DNA of 64,000 nucleotides from Saccopteryx bilineata (Eukaryota; Chordata; Mammalia; Chiroptera; Emballonuridae). Positions 12,100 through 23,120 of this stretch are shown one piece after another (within the stretch, counting starts at the first letter, position 1; every line of letters begins with the position of its first letter). The notes under the pieces were generated by a model. It was given only the letters and a program-made list of their open reading frames with translations. It made no database searches and was not told the DNA's origin. Location of the stretch: positions 202,865,847-202,929,846 of the forward strand of contig NC_089495.1 in the NCBI RefSeq assembly GCF_036850765.1, read 5' to 3'. A program made the translations under genes and the position numbers.

Positions 12100-12590
12100 G
12101 ACACACTGTTCTGCCCCTAATTCCCCCCTCCCCCACTTTTCAGCATATATTGCAGACCTTTCCTTATCAGTCTGGAGAAAAGCCTCACTCTCTTTCACAC
12201 CTGCATTGTATTCCACTGTGTGTGTACGGACAATATTTACCAGTCTCCTAATGAAGAAAGGTTCTTTACAATATTTTATTACTACAGACCATGCTGCAAG
12301 TGATATTTTTATGCAAGATTTTGCATATTTATTTGTAATATGAATGTCTATTAGTGGGGATCAGTCAGTCAGGTTCTCTAAAAAGTTTAAGTAGCAATGC
12401 AAAAGATGACAGGTACCACCAAATAGCTTCTAGAATGTAACAATTTTTACTGCTTGTAGGCTTGTTTGTTTGTTCCTGCATAAATATATTAAATTATATA
12501 CTCTGTCCTACAGACTTACATTTTTCTCTCAACAACATGACTTGGAGTTCTACCTATGTCAGTACATGAAGATCTACCTCATAACAAAAA
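12100..12590. mobile_element. L1-derived fragment
   Basis: 'gcattgtattccactgtgtg' and 'cagaccatgctgcaagtgat' are typical of mammalian L1 3' sequence. Similar L1-like sequence resumes at about 12905-13130 after a group C SINE. Confidence 0.5.
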
Positions 12591-12596
12591 TGTCTT

Positions 12597-12892
12597 GCCC
12601 TGGCCGGTTAGCTCAGCAGTAGAGCATTGGCCTGGTGTGTGGAAGTCCCGGGTTCGATTCACGGCCAGGGCACACAGGAGAAGCACCCATCTGCTTCTCC
12701 ACCCTTCCCCCTCTCCTTCCTCTCTATCTCTTTTTTCCCCTCCCACAGTCAAGGCTCCATTGGAACAAAGTTGGTCCAGGCACTGAGGATGGCTCCATGG
12801 CCTTCGCCTCAGGTGTTGAGGATGGATCTGGTCGCAACAGAGCAACGCCCCAGATGGGCATCCCCCCCACCCCGCTTCTCACTACGGAAAAA
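12597..12892 (+). mobile_element. Group C SINE (internally shortened)
   Basis: It begins GCCCTGGCCGGTTAGCTCAG and lacks the last part of the body, ending 'ctacggaaaaataaag'. A short TGTCTT/AAGTCTT flank is the likely duplication. Confidence 0.88.
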
Positions 12893-14580
12893 TAAAGTCT
12901 TACAGTTTCCCATTGTATGCTGTACATAGCATATTTAGTTGATCACTTATTCATAGGTCATTGACTGGTTTTCAATTTTTTTGCTATCACAACAATGCTC
13001 TAATGCCTATTTGTGTATGAATACAATAGATTCAGAGAAGTGAATTGCAAGATGATAAGTCTACATATATTAAATTTATATAGATGCTGTTGAATTGCTC
13101 TCCCAAAGTATTGTGCCAGTATCGACTTTTACTAGTGGCGCTTCAGGTTTACATTTAGAACTGGCCCACATGCTTCCTCTTGAATCAAAGCCCAAAGCCC
13201 CAGTTATGACTGGGATCATCCAGACCCTGAGACCCCCACCTCTGCAGAATCTGAGTGGACAAGCTGAGTGTTGGGAAGAATGAATACAGACAAGGGGCAG
13301 AGTATCTCCCATTAGCTAGGTGGTCGCTCAGGTAACACCACCCTTTCCAAAGGAAAGGCTACTTTGGGAGAAAGTGAGCTCCCCGTCTCTTGGGGTGTCT
13401 GAGTGCAGGTTTGGCATCAACAAATGCACTGAGCATTCACTCCGTGCCAGGTCTAGGGCTGGGTGCCTTGACCCAGAGATGAGTCAGACCCAGATCCCGT
13501 CCTTTCAAAGCTTGCTACTCATGGAAAACATAAATAAGTAAACAGACAGTGACAATGCTGTCTACTCAATATTGAGTTGGACTTCCTTTTCTGAAAATAT
13601 CTGGGACTTCCTGCTACGTAACACATGGACATGCTGGGAATAAAAACAATAAACATCCTTTTTTATGCACAACTGGATCTGCAATAGTTAAGATTTTAAC
13701 AGACAACTGGGAGGATGAAGCCTTGGGCTTGCGGGCTTACGTGAAGTTTGGGGTTGGAACTGAGACCCTTGGTAAATTTAGGACCCTTGAGGGTCTACAC
13801 CCACAGTGCAAGAGTAGACTAGGGGGAAACAAGCAAGCATCTGACTTCTAGGAAAGGAGACAAAAAAGTTCTGTGTCCTCTGTGTCCACCTTGACCCAGT
13901 GTTTAGGTGGGGGAAAGAAACTATTTCCTGAGAATTTGAAACCCCATGGCAGTCCTCAGAGTGTCCAGGGTTCCTATTTACATCACCTGCGTAGATATCA
14001 ATCCCTGAGGCTGAGAAAGTAACATAAAAGGAGACCTACTCCAAAACTCTTTCTCAAATGTCTAGCAGACACAAATGCAAATCCTCTCTGGGTCTCTGCC
14101 CTCCCTCCAGCCCCCCTCCCCCACAAATTGCAGGCTAGAACTCCTATATATAAAGCCCTTCCATGCATTAGGTAATTCACTAGGAAAAGTCTGATGAAAT
14201 ACATAAGGAAACAATCCACCAAGAGAAAGATTCAGTAGACATACTGAACAGAAGAATCAGGCTTCCATTAACTTCAGGTAACAGAATTATCAGATAGTGA
14301 TTATTAGGTGCAGGAAAGAGGTAGCTGTTAAACGCTTTGGGAGCACCGAGAAAGAACTGACTCCCTAATGGAATAAGAGTCTTCATAAAGAAGGAAACTC
14401 TAAGAATGGGCTTTGAAGGATATGTAGGTCTTTGCCCAGTGTGGACAGATACTGTTGGGAGTAGCCGGTGGGGTGAACAAAGTAGAAATGTACCAAGGGA
14501 ATGACTATTGGTTATTTTCTCAGGCAAGGTAAGAGGGATAGATCATGCTGGCCCTTGTAAGCCACCTTAAGGACTTGATT

Positions 14581-14650
14581 CTTTTTTGTTTGTTTGTTTT
14601 TTAAGATTATATTTATTGATTTTAGAGAAAGGAGAGAGAGCCATCAACAT
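14581..14650 (-). mobile_element. Truncated SINE tail fragment
   Basis: Only the T-rich and 'gattttagagaaaggagag' portion of a group B or D copy remains. The tRNA-like head is missing. Confidence 0.6.
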
Positions 14651-15470
14651 ATAAATAGTAATTGAAGCCAGAGAAGTATTATGAGTCCTTTGGGAGGCTG
14701 AGTGCCATCTCCTGTTGTATTGGTTAAGAACTCTTGGTTGCAAGTATCTAAAGACCCAACTCAAACTGAATTAAACTAGAAAAGGAATTTGGTTGAAATG
14801 CTTGGTCCAGTGGCTCAAATATGGAACTAAGATCCAATCTTTTCTAATTTCTCCAGAACACTTACTAGGAGGTGGCCTAGTTCTTGACAGACTCTCTGTC
14901 CACATGATAGCAGGGGAATGGTGCTGCCAAGGCACCTGTCCTTAAAGTATCATGTAAGGCCAGATCTCTCGTTCCTTTGGGACCTTACAATACTTGGGTC
15001 TAAGGGTTGAGGCGGGAACTTGTGTGGGTCTCCAGCGGGCCTCATCAGAGACACAGTCCAGGAACAAGAGGCAGACAGGATAGGAGTCAGATGGTGGTTT
15101 CTGGGCCCCGTGCCACCACTGACTTGCTGTGGTCCTAGGTCAGGTGCTGCTCCTCTCTAAGCCTTAGTTTCCCAATGTGGACAGTGAACTAGATCAGGCC
15201 TCTCTCACTTTTTCAAGGATGCCTTTAATTATTTTCCCCTACATGCTATTGACTTCCACTCACCTTCATTTGTTGACTTGCTATTGTTTTTAAGTTTTTA
15301 TATGATTTATTGTCTTCTGATAAAAAAAAATCTGTAGAATTAAACACAAATCAAGCCAATGCTGTATCTTTAATCCTTTTTTTAAAAACTTTTATAGACA
15401 ATCCTGACTTTTCCCCACTCTGTTCTTATGTTTCTTGAGTTGATATTTTTCAGGTCTTTTTTTTAACTTT

Positions 15471-15684
15471 TTTTTTTTTTTTTTAAATATTTTATTTATT
15501 GATTTTTTTTTTTTTTAGAGAGAGAGGAGTGAGAGAGAGAGACAGAGAGAGAGAGAGAGAAGGGGGAGGAGCAGGAAGCATCAACTCCCATATGTGCCTT
15601 GACCAGGCAAGCCCAAGGTTTCGAACCGGCGACCTCAGTGTTCCAGGTCGACGCTTTATCCCACTGCGCCACCCCAGGTCAGGC
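15471..15684 (-). mobile_element. Group B SINE
   Basis: Antisense copy after a long T-run. AGGTCTTTTTTTTAACTTT at the left matches GGCCTTTTTTTTAACTTT at the right. Confidence 0.88.
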
Positions 15685-15703
15685 CTTTTTTTTAACTTTT
15701 AAC

Positions 15704-16051
15704 TTTTTTTTTTTTAATTTATGTTTTACAGAGACAGAGAGTGAGTCAGAGAGAGGGGTAGACACAGACAGACAGGAACGGAGAGAGATGAGAAACATCA
15801 ATTATTAGTTTTTCATTGTGCGTTGCAACATCTTAGTTGTTCATTGATTGCTTTCTCATATGTGCCTTGACTGCGGGCCTTCAGCAGACCGAGTAACCCC
15901 TTGCTGGAGTCAGCGACCTTGGGTTCAAGCTAGTAGGCTTTTCCTCAAACCAGATGAGCCCGCACTCAAGCTGGCGACCTCAGGGTCTCAAACCTGGGTC
16001 CTCTGAATCCCAGTCCAACGCTCTATCCACTGCGCCACCGCCTGGTCAGGC
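15704..16051 (-). mobile_element. Group A SINE
   Basis: Complete antisense copy lying 20 bp from the preceding group B SINE. It ends CGCCTGGTCAGGC. Confidence 0.9.
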
Positions 16052-16253
16052 TGGATTGATTTCTCTTTATAAAATCCAAGAAATTGTTAATACCAAAGTC
16101 TATTATTTTGCCACTGCTGAAGTGGGTTCAACTCTGAAGACAAAGATAATTATCTGGTGTGTTCTCGTACATTTTAGTTAGTTTTTCTTGAATTTCTGGT
16201 TTAGGTAATGTTGTGTTCTCAGGGTAAAGGACTTCTATGATCATTTGTTTTTG

Positions 16254-16572
16254 TTGTTGTTTTTACAGAGAGAGAATCAGACAGGGACAGACAGACAGAA
16301 ATGGAGAGATGAGAAGCATCAATTATTATTTTTTCGTTGCGCATTGCGACACCTTAGTTGTTCATTGATTGCTTTCTCATATGTGCCTTGACGGCGGGCC
16401 TTCAGCAGACCGAGTAACCCCTTGCTCAAGCCAGTGACCTTGGGTCCAAACTGGTGAGCTTTTGCTCAAACCAGATGAGCCCGCGCTCAAGCTGGTGACC
16501 TCGGGGTCTCGAACCTGGGTCCTTGGCATCCCAGTCCGATGCTCTATCCACTGTACCACCAGCTGGTCAGGC
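16254..16572 (-). mobile_element. Group A SINE
   Basis: TATGATCATTTGTTTTTG on the left and TATGGCCATTTGTTTTTG on the right are its target duplication. Confidence 0.9.
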
Positions 16573-17039
16573 TATGGCCATTTGTTTTTGTAAAAACAGT
16601 TGGTATGTAATGAACATTCTTTCCTGGCTGGTTACTCATGTCATTCATAATGGCAGCTGGCTATCAGGCAACCAGGAAGTAAAAATACCTTTGGTTGTGT
16701 TTAAAGGTTTTATTTACTCATCAATCTGAGATTGTTGCTCTGAGTTTCTGTCTCTCCCATTTGTTAATGAAGGTTTCAGAGAACTATCAGACCTTACAGG
16801 AGTTAAAGTCTGAGTGCTGTGGAGAAGATATAGGAGGATTTGGGAAACAATTGATCAGTGCTCCCTACAAAATCTCTCTCGAGTTCATCCACTACTGTCT
16901 GCCACCCTGGTCCAAGCTACCATCGTCTTTCTCCTGGTTGACTGAAGCAGCTCCTTCACTGGTTTCCTTGCTGCCAGTTTCGCTTCCTCCAATCTTCTTC
17001 ACTCCGTTGGCAGAGGGGTAGTTTTAAATTCTAAATGGT

Positions 17040-17420
17040 GAGCATGTTCCAACTCTACCTGAAACCCATTAGTGGACTTCCCATTGCTCTTAGAACAAAA
17101 ATTCAACATGGAGTTAAAGTCCTCAAATGCCATTTGTCCCTTGCCTACTTCTCCAGTCCCAACTCTTGCTCATTTCACTGCACGTTGGCCTTCTACATTG
17201 CAGGGTCATTGTAACCTAACTCCTCTCCTGTCCATACACACCATTCACCATTGCCAATTCTTTATATCAGTGACTCCTTCTCATCCTTTATGGTCCAGCT
17301 TGCATATCATCTCCTCAGGCAGTGATATTGACTACCCAATCCAGGCTATAGTAGGCCCTTCATTATTCATTATCCTATTCCTGGTCCATTGCCCTCATAG
17401 GTCTAATCACAACCTCTAAT
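17040..17420. mobile_element. L2 relic
   Basis: 'cctgaaacccattagtggac', 'cctacttctccagtcccaac' and 'cactgcacgttggccttcta' follow the L2 3' region. Confidence 0.55.
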
Positions 17421-17576
17421 TATTTTATTTGTCTGATTACTTCTATTTTGTATGACTATATCACCATCATTATGAGTAGATTTTGCCTTTTTTCCCCCCT
17501 ACATCTAGTGATTAATCACCCTAGTCTTCACTCAAATGACTTCACTCAATTGCTCTCAGGGTATGTTGTCCTAAGG

Positions 17577-17789
17577 CTGTGGTCAGCAAACTGCAGCTCC
17601 CGAGCCACATGCAGCTCTTTGGCCCCTTGAGTGTGGCTCTTCCACAAAATACTATGTACGGGCGCTACCTCAATAAGGAATGTATCTACCTATATAGTTT
17701 AAGTTTAAAAAATTTGGCTCTCAAAAGAAACTTCAATCGTTGTACTGTTGATATTTGGCTCTGTTGACTCATGAGTTTGCCGACCACTG
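17577..17789. mobile_element. Non-autonomous hAT MITE
   Basis: Ends are CTGTGGTCAGCAAACT and AGTTTGCCGACCACTG, inverse of each other with few changes. Flanking TAAGG/TTAAGG sequence fits a decayed 8 bp duplication. The interior has repeated GCTC/GCAGCTC motifs and no coding sequence, as in the bat hAT MITEs. Confidence 0.75.
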
Positions 17790-17919
17790 TTAAGGCAAGC
17801 ATAATATATTCATCATCCGACTTCTCACAGATTCTTTTCTCTAGTTGTCCTACATACAGCAGATATGGCAGACATATGACCTATCCCAAACAATCTCATG
17901 CTCTTTAAAGAACTTTGAC

Positions 17920-18289
17920 TCTGGATAAAGCAATCAATGAACAACTAAGGAGCTGCAATGAAGAACTGATGCACCTGACCAGGCGGTGGTGCAGTGGATA
18001 GAGTGTGAACTGGGACAGGGAGGACCCAGGTTCAAAACCCGGAGGTTGCCAGTTTGAGCGCGAGCTCATCTGGTTTGAGCAAAGCTCACCAGCTTTAACC
18101 CAAGGTCGCTGGCTTGAGCAAGGGGTCACTTGGTCTGCTGTAGCTCCCCGGTCAAGGCACATATGAGAAAGCAATTACTGAGAAACTAAGGTGTCGCAAC
18201 AAAGAATTGATGCTTCTCATCTCTCTGCCTTCCAGTCTGTCTGTTCCTCTCCCTGTCTCTGTCACACACAAAAATAAATAAATAAAAAT
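17920..18289 (+). mobile_element. Chimeric group A SINE (partial copy fused to a full copy)
   Basis: AAAGAACTTTGAC flanks the whole unit (17906 and 18290). Inside, a piece from the 3' part of group A (AAGCAATCAATGAACAACTA, through 'gaactgatgca') comes first, followed by a complete group A copy from 17975. Confidence 0.8.
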
Positions 18290-18344
18290 AAAGAACTTTG
18301 ACCCCTGAATGGGTGATGTGAGACCATTAAAAACTAGTTGGAGC

Positions 18345-18463
18345 CTGATCGGGCAGTGGCACAGTGGATAGAGCGTCGGACTGGGATGCGGAAAACCCAG
18401 GTTCAAGACCCTGAGGTCACCAGCTTGAGCACGGGCTCATCTGGTTTGAGCAAAACTACCCAG
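18345..18463 (+). mobile_element. Group A SINE, 3' truncated
   Basis: The tRNA-like head and first body section are present, ending abruptly after 'ggtttgagcaaaact'. No tail. Confidence 0.85.
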
Positions 18464-18766
18464 CCTTGTGTTGCTGCCTACCTGAAACCTGACTATTCCA
18501 AGTCTGGTTCTCAGTCTTCTTTTTGGCCCAGTGAGCTACCTCTGAGTGAATTTCCTTTATATTAAAGATGGCCATAATCAGTTTGCTATCTGGAATAAAA
18601 AAAAATATACTAGATAAACTACTGTATTTCTTCATGTATAAGATGCACCTTGATATTTGGGGGCCTGAAATTTGAAAAAAAAAAAAAGTATTACATAAAG
18701 TTATTGAACTCAAGTTTTATTCATCATAAAATTCATACAACTCATCACTGTCAAAACTCCCATCCA

Positions 18767-19088
18767 GCCTGACCAGGCGATGGCGCAGTGGATAGAGCAT
18801 TGGACTGGGATGCGGAGGACCCAGATTCAAGACCCCGAGGTCACCAGCTCGAGCGCGGGCTCATCTGGTTTGAGCAAAAGCTCACCAGCTTGGACAAGGA
18901 GTTACTCAGTCTGCTGTAGCCCCATGGTCAAGGCACATATGAGAAAGCAATCAATGAACAACTAAAGTGTCACAACAAAAAACTAATGATTGATGCTTCT
19001 CATCTCTCTCTGTTCCTGTCTGTCTCTATATATCCCTCTCTCTGACTCTCTCTCTTTCTGTAAAAAACAAAACAAAAACAAAAAAAAC
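18767..19088 (+). mobile_element. Group A SINE
   Basis: Full-length copy with a CTCCCATCCA duplication, inserted in the TIR element at 18629-19731. Confidence 0.9.
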
Positions 19089-19216
19089 CTCCCATCCATT
19101 AGCTTGTCCTCATTGTGTCTGATGATGAATCACTGTCTTCAACAATGAGCACAAAAACAAGCACAAAAACAAGCACAAAAAAGTGAGAAGTGCAAGTATA
19201 AAATCTACAACCACTG

Positions 19217-19335
19217 CCTGACCTATGGTGGCGGAGTGGGATAAAGCGTCGACCTGGAATGCTGAAGTTGCCGGTTCAAAACCCTGGGCTTGCCTGGTCA
19301 AGGCACATATGGGAGTTGATGCTTCCTGCTCCTCC

Positions 19336-19385
<50 letters not shown>

Positions 19386-19405
19386 CCTCTAAAAATCAAT
19401 AAAAA
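19217..19405 (+). mobile_element. Group B SINE
   Basis: It has a long (CT)n tract. The left flank AAAATCTACAACCACT recurs after the next SINE, showing the second copy entered the target duplication of this one. Confidence 0.9.
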
Positions 19406-19415
19406 AAAATCTACA

Positions 19416-19637
19416 GCCTGACCTGTGGTGGCGCAGTGGGATAAAGCGTCGACCTGGAAATGCTGAGGTCGCTGGTTTGAAACCCTGGGCTTGCCTGGTC
19501 AAGGCACATATGGGAGTTGATGCTTCCAGCTCCTCCCCCCCTTCTCTCTCTCTGTCTCTCCTCTCTCTCTCTCCCTCTCCTCTCTAAAAATAATAATAAT
19601 AATAATAATAAAAAATAAAAATAAAATATTAAAAAAA
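19416..19637 (+). mobile_element. Group B SINE inserted in its neighbour's target duplication
   Basis: AAATCTACA lies on both sides. The copy is nearly consensus at its head, with an (AAT)n tail. Confidence 0.9.
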
Positions 19638-19965
19638 AAATCTACAACCACTGTATAAGATGCACCCAGTGTTTAGACCCCAAACTTTTTGGAAAAGGGT
19701 GTGTCTTATACATGGGAAATATGGTATATGTCCACAGCCTGGTGCAGGATCTGACAACAGTAGGTGTTCAATAAGTGCTGAAGGAAAAGCTACCCAGGTG
19801 TGTGGCTTGAAGCTGGTTACTTAACACCTCAGAGCCTCAATTTCTTCCTCCTAGGTAACCCACATATCATCTGGGATCTCTGGTTTCTCAGGAGAGAAAT
19901 CACCTTGCTTGTTTATTATCTTGCTCCATTCAGTTCTCTACCCTTCCTTCTCAGCTACGACAAAA

Positions 19966-20004
19966 CAACCCAACCCAGCTCAACCCAACCCAACCCAGCC
20001 CCAA
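19966..20004 (+). repeat. (CCCAA)n-like short tandem repeat
   Basis: About six imperfect CAACC/CCCAA units. Confidence 0.85.
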
Positions 20005-20039
20005 TTCCTCTCATTTTCTCAGGCAGAGCAGCTTAACCA

Positions 20040-20265
20040 CAATGTCAGGAGCTGCCATTCAGATCCTGTCATGCCATTTACTAGCTGTGTGAGCTTAGAC
20101 AAATGACTAAATCTCTTTGTGTCTCAGTTTCCTTATGTACATGTATGGTCATAGGGAAATTATAGTACCCATAATAGTATATATTTTAAATGAGATAAAC
20201 ATACATTGCATAAATTAACATTTAGCACCTAGTAAGCACTCTAGTTATTATTAATATTTTCATCT
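20040..20265 (+). repeat. MIR relic
   Basis: 'ttactagctgtgtgagctta', 'gtctcagtttccttatgtac' and 'cacctagtaagcactctagt' in MIR order. Confidence 0.8.
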
Positions 20266-20299
20266 TTTTGTTGCATAAGCTGCTGGTTAGCCATGCCTC

Positions 20300-20826
20300 C
20301 AGGGTCATGTTTTCCAAAGTATTGGCTCCTGAACCACCAGCATCTGAATAAATTGGAGAAATTAAGAATGCAGGTTCCGGCCCTGGCTGGTTGGCTCAGC
20401 GGTAGAGCGTTGGCCTGGTGTGCAGGAGTCCCAGGTTCGATTCCCGGCCAGGGCACACAGGAGAAGCGCCCATCTGCTTCTCCACCCCTCCCCCTCTCCT
20501 TCCTCTCTGTCTCTCTCTTCCCCTCTCGCAGCCAAGGCTCCATTGGAGCAAAGTTGGCCCGGTTGCTGAAGATGGCTCCGTGGCCTCTGCCTCAGGTGGT
20601 AGAGTGGCTCTGGCTGCAGCAGAGCAATGCCCCAGATGGGCAGAGCATCGCCCCCTGATGGGCATGCCAGGTGGATCCCGGTCAGGCGCATGCGGGAGTC
20701 TGTCTGACTGCCTCCCCGTTTCCAGCTTTGGAAAAATACAAAAAAAAAAAGAATGCAGGTTCCTGGGCTCCATCCCAGACTTAGTGAATCACAGTCTCTA
20801 GGGTAGAGCTAAGGAATTGACATTGA
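20300..20826 (+). mobile_element. MER5A-like hAT relic split by a group C SINE
   Basis: Sequence on both sides of the SINE (…tggagaaattaagaatgcag / gggctccatcccagactt…agtctctag…) follows the middle of MER5A, an old mammalian non-autonomous hAT element. Ends are decayed. Confidence 0.6.
20379..20749 (+). mobile_element. Group C SINE
   Basis: Complete copy with the duplication AGAATGCAGGTTCC (20365 and 20750), placed in MER5A sequence. Confidence 0.93.
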
Positions 20827-20827
20827 T

Positions 20828-21000
20828 GCCTGACCTGTGGTGGCGCAGTAGATAAAGCATTGACCCGGAACACTGAGGTTGCCAGTTTGAAACCCTGGGC
20901 TTGCCTGGTCAAGGCACATATAAGAGTTGATGCTTCCTGCTCCTCTCCTTTCTCTCTGTCACCTCTCTCTCTAAAAATGAATAAATAAAATGTAAAAAAA
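20828..21000 (+). mobile_element. Group B SINE
   Basis: Moderately diverged copy with 'aataaataaaatgt' tail. Confidence 0.85.
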
Positions 21001-21019
21001 AAACCCCAAACCATCTTCT

Positions 21020-21215
21020 GCTTGACCTGTGGTGGCTCAGTGAGTGGATAGAGCATCAACCTGGGATGCTGAGGCTGCCAGTTTGAAGCCCTGGGCTTGC
21101 CAGGTAAAGGCATGTATGAGAAGCAAGCAACTCAAGGGAAGCAACTATGAGTTGATACTTCTTGCCCCACTTCCACCTCTCTCTGTAAAATCAATAAGTA
21201 AAATCTTCAAAAAAT
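21020..21215 (+). mobile_element. Group B SINE, diverged
   Basis: It begins GCTTGACCTGTGGTGGCTCA. The body carries an unusual 'gaagcaagcaactcaaggga' insertion. Confidence 0.78.
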
Positions 21216-21990
21216 ATTGAGACATAATACACATACCATAAAATGCTCCTGTTTAAAGTATATATAGTTCAATGGTTTTTGGCATATTCACAGAGTTGTA
21301 AAACCATTACCACAGTATAATATAGGACATTTTCATCACCTGAAAATAAATCTGGTATGAAAAGAAATCTTGTAGCAGTCATTTCCCATTACCTTCCCTG
21401 CCCCCACCCCTCAGCCCGTGGCAACCACTAATTTACTTTCTGTCTCTATAGGTTTGCCTGTTCTGGACATTTCATATAAATGGAATTATACAATATATGG
21501 GTTTTTGTGACCAGCTTATTTCACTTAGCATATTTTCAAGGTTCATCCATATTGTAGCATGATAAATATTTTATTGATTGATTTTAGTGTGAAAGGAAGG
21601 CAGAGAACAAGAGACAGGAACATCAATCTGTTCTTGTATGTGCCCTGATCGGGGATCAAACCAGCAACTTCTGTGCTTTGGGACAATGCTCTAACCAACC
21701 ATGGTATCTGGTAGGGCTAATGATTTGTTTCCTGATGGTGCCCTTTGGAGCATAAAAGTTTTTTATTTTGATGAAACTTAATTTATTTCTCCTTTTGCTG
21801 CCTGAGCTTTCAGTGTTATGGCTAAGAGACCACTGCCTACCTAACTCAAGGTCATAGAGATTTAATCCTATGTTTTCTTTTAGGAGTCTTATAGTTTTAG
21901 CTCTTATATTTAGATCTATGATCCATGCACACTCATGCTTAAGAATCACTGGTTTGGGTTGCATCTTCTTCCTTTTTAAAAAAATATTTT
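21216..21990. mobile_element. L1-derived sequence split by a group D SINE
   Basis: 'ggaattatacaatatatggg', 'ttcacttagcatattttcaa' and, beyond the SINE, 'ctaactcaaggtcatagaga' and 'gagtcttatagttttagctc' are well-known mammalian L1 stretches. Confidence 0.65.
21563..21717 (-). mobile_element. Group D SINE
   Basis: Antisense copy ending 'tggtatctggtagggcta'. It is older and more diverged than its neighbours. Confidence 0.7.
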
Positions 21991-22557
21991 TAAAATTTAT
22001 TTTAGAGAGGCCCTGGCCGGTTGGCTCAGTGGTAGAGCATCGGCCTGGCGTGCAGGAGTCCCAGGTTCGATTCTCAGCCAGGGCACACAGGAGAGGTGCC
22101 CATCTGCTGCTCCACCCCTCCTTCTCTCCTTCCTCTCTGTCTCTCTCTTCCCCTCCCACAGCCGAGGCTCCACTGGAGCAAGGTTGGCCTGGGTGCTGGG
22201 GATGGCTCCGTGGCCTCTGTCTCAGGTGCTGGAATGGCTCTGGTTGCAATGGAGCAATGCCCCAGATGGGCAGAGCGTTGCCCCCTGGTGGGCATGCCGG
22301 GTGGATCCTGGTCAGGCACATGCGGGAGTCTGTCTGACTGCCTCCTCGTTTCCAACTTCAGAAAAAAAAAATACAAAAAAAAATTTTAAAAAATTATTTT
22401 AGAGAGAGGAGCGAGAGAAAAGGGGGTGGAGGAGCAAAAAGCATCAACTTGCAGTTGCTTCCTGTATGTGTCTTGACCAGGCAAGCCTATGGTTTTGAAC
22501 CTGCGACTTCAACGTTCCAGGTTGACACCCTAGCCACTGTGCCACCACAGGTCAAGC
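21985..22557 (-). mobile_element. Group B SINE split by a group C SINE
   Basis: The tail side lies before 22010 and the head side after 22383. The break carries a duplicated TTTTAAAA..TATTTTAGAGAG. Confidence 0.85.
22010..22382 (+). mobile_element. Group C SINE nested in a group B SINE
   Basis: Complete sense copy from GGCCCTGGCCGGTTGGCTCA to its A-rich tail, younger than the surrounding B copy. Confidence 0.92.
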
Positions 22558-22833
22558 ACATCTTCTACCTATAATGGCTGATCACTGTTCTTTCCAAAGA
22601 CATATTCACCCTAAGAAGAATTTTTAAGTCATCTGTTAGAATGATGCAAATAATAATTAAACAGCTAACAATGTAAATCGAACACTTGCTATGCGCAAAG
22701 TATTTTTACATTACATAATCTTGTTCAATCTTCACTTTGTGTTATAATCTCCATTTTTCATAATGTAATATACTTTAATCTAAGATGATGTAACCTGTTT
22801 GCTCTTTTTATGTAAAAGGAAATACCAATTCTT

Positions 22834-23063
22834 TCATTGCAACACCTTAGTTGTTCATTGATTGCTTTTTCATATGTGCCTTGACCGTGGGCCTTCAGCA
22901 GATCAAGTAACCCCTTGCTCGGGCCATCGACCTTGGGTCCAAGCTGGTGAGCTTTGCTCAAACCAGATGAGCCCTCACTCAAGCTGGCGACCTTGGGGTC
23001 TCGAACCTGGGTCCTTCGCATCCCAATCTGACGATCCATCCACTGCGCCACCGCCTGGTCAGG
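22834..23063 (-). mobile_element. Group A SINE lacking its 3' tail
   Basis: GGAAATACCAATTCTT (22818) and GGAAATACCAGTTCTT (23065) flank it. There is no T-run or (GA) tract between the left flank and the body, so the copy has no poly(A) part. Confidence 0.85.
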
Positions 23064-23120
23064 TGGAAATACCAGTTCTTGTCACTTGTTTTGTACTGGT
23101 CTCAGCCTATCCATAACCAG

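Larger units (their letters stand above)
18629..19731. mobile_element. TIR element (possibly mariner-like), interrupted by three SINEs
   Basis: CTGTATTTCTTCATGTATAAG at the left is mirrored at the right by CTTATACATGGGAAATATGG, next to TA on each side, compatible with a TA target duplication. The roughly 350 bp of own sequence includes three copies of a 12 bp AAGCACAAAAAC repeat near 19147-19182. SINEs at 18767, 19217 and 19416 were inserted later. Family is uncertain. Confidence 0.5.

Noticed and set aside
20379..20470. tRNA-gene-like segments with A and B boxes, here and at every SINE head
   Set aside because: They are tRNA-derived SINE heads followed by SINE bodies and target duplications; no free-standing cloverleaf gene was found.
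21656..22321. 221-codon open frame on the minus strand
   Set aside because: It runs through an antisense group C SINE and L1-derived sequence; the same peptide pieces recur at every other group C copy.
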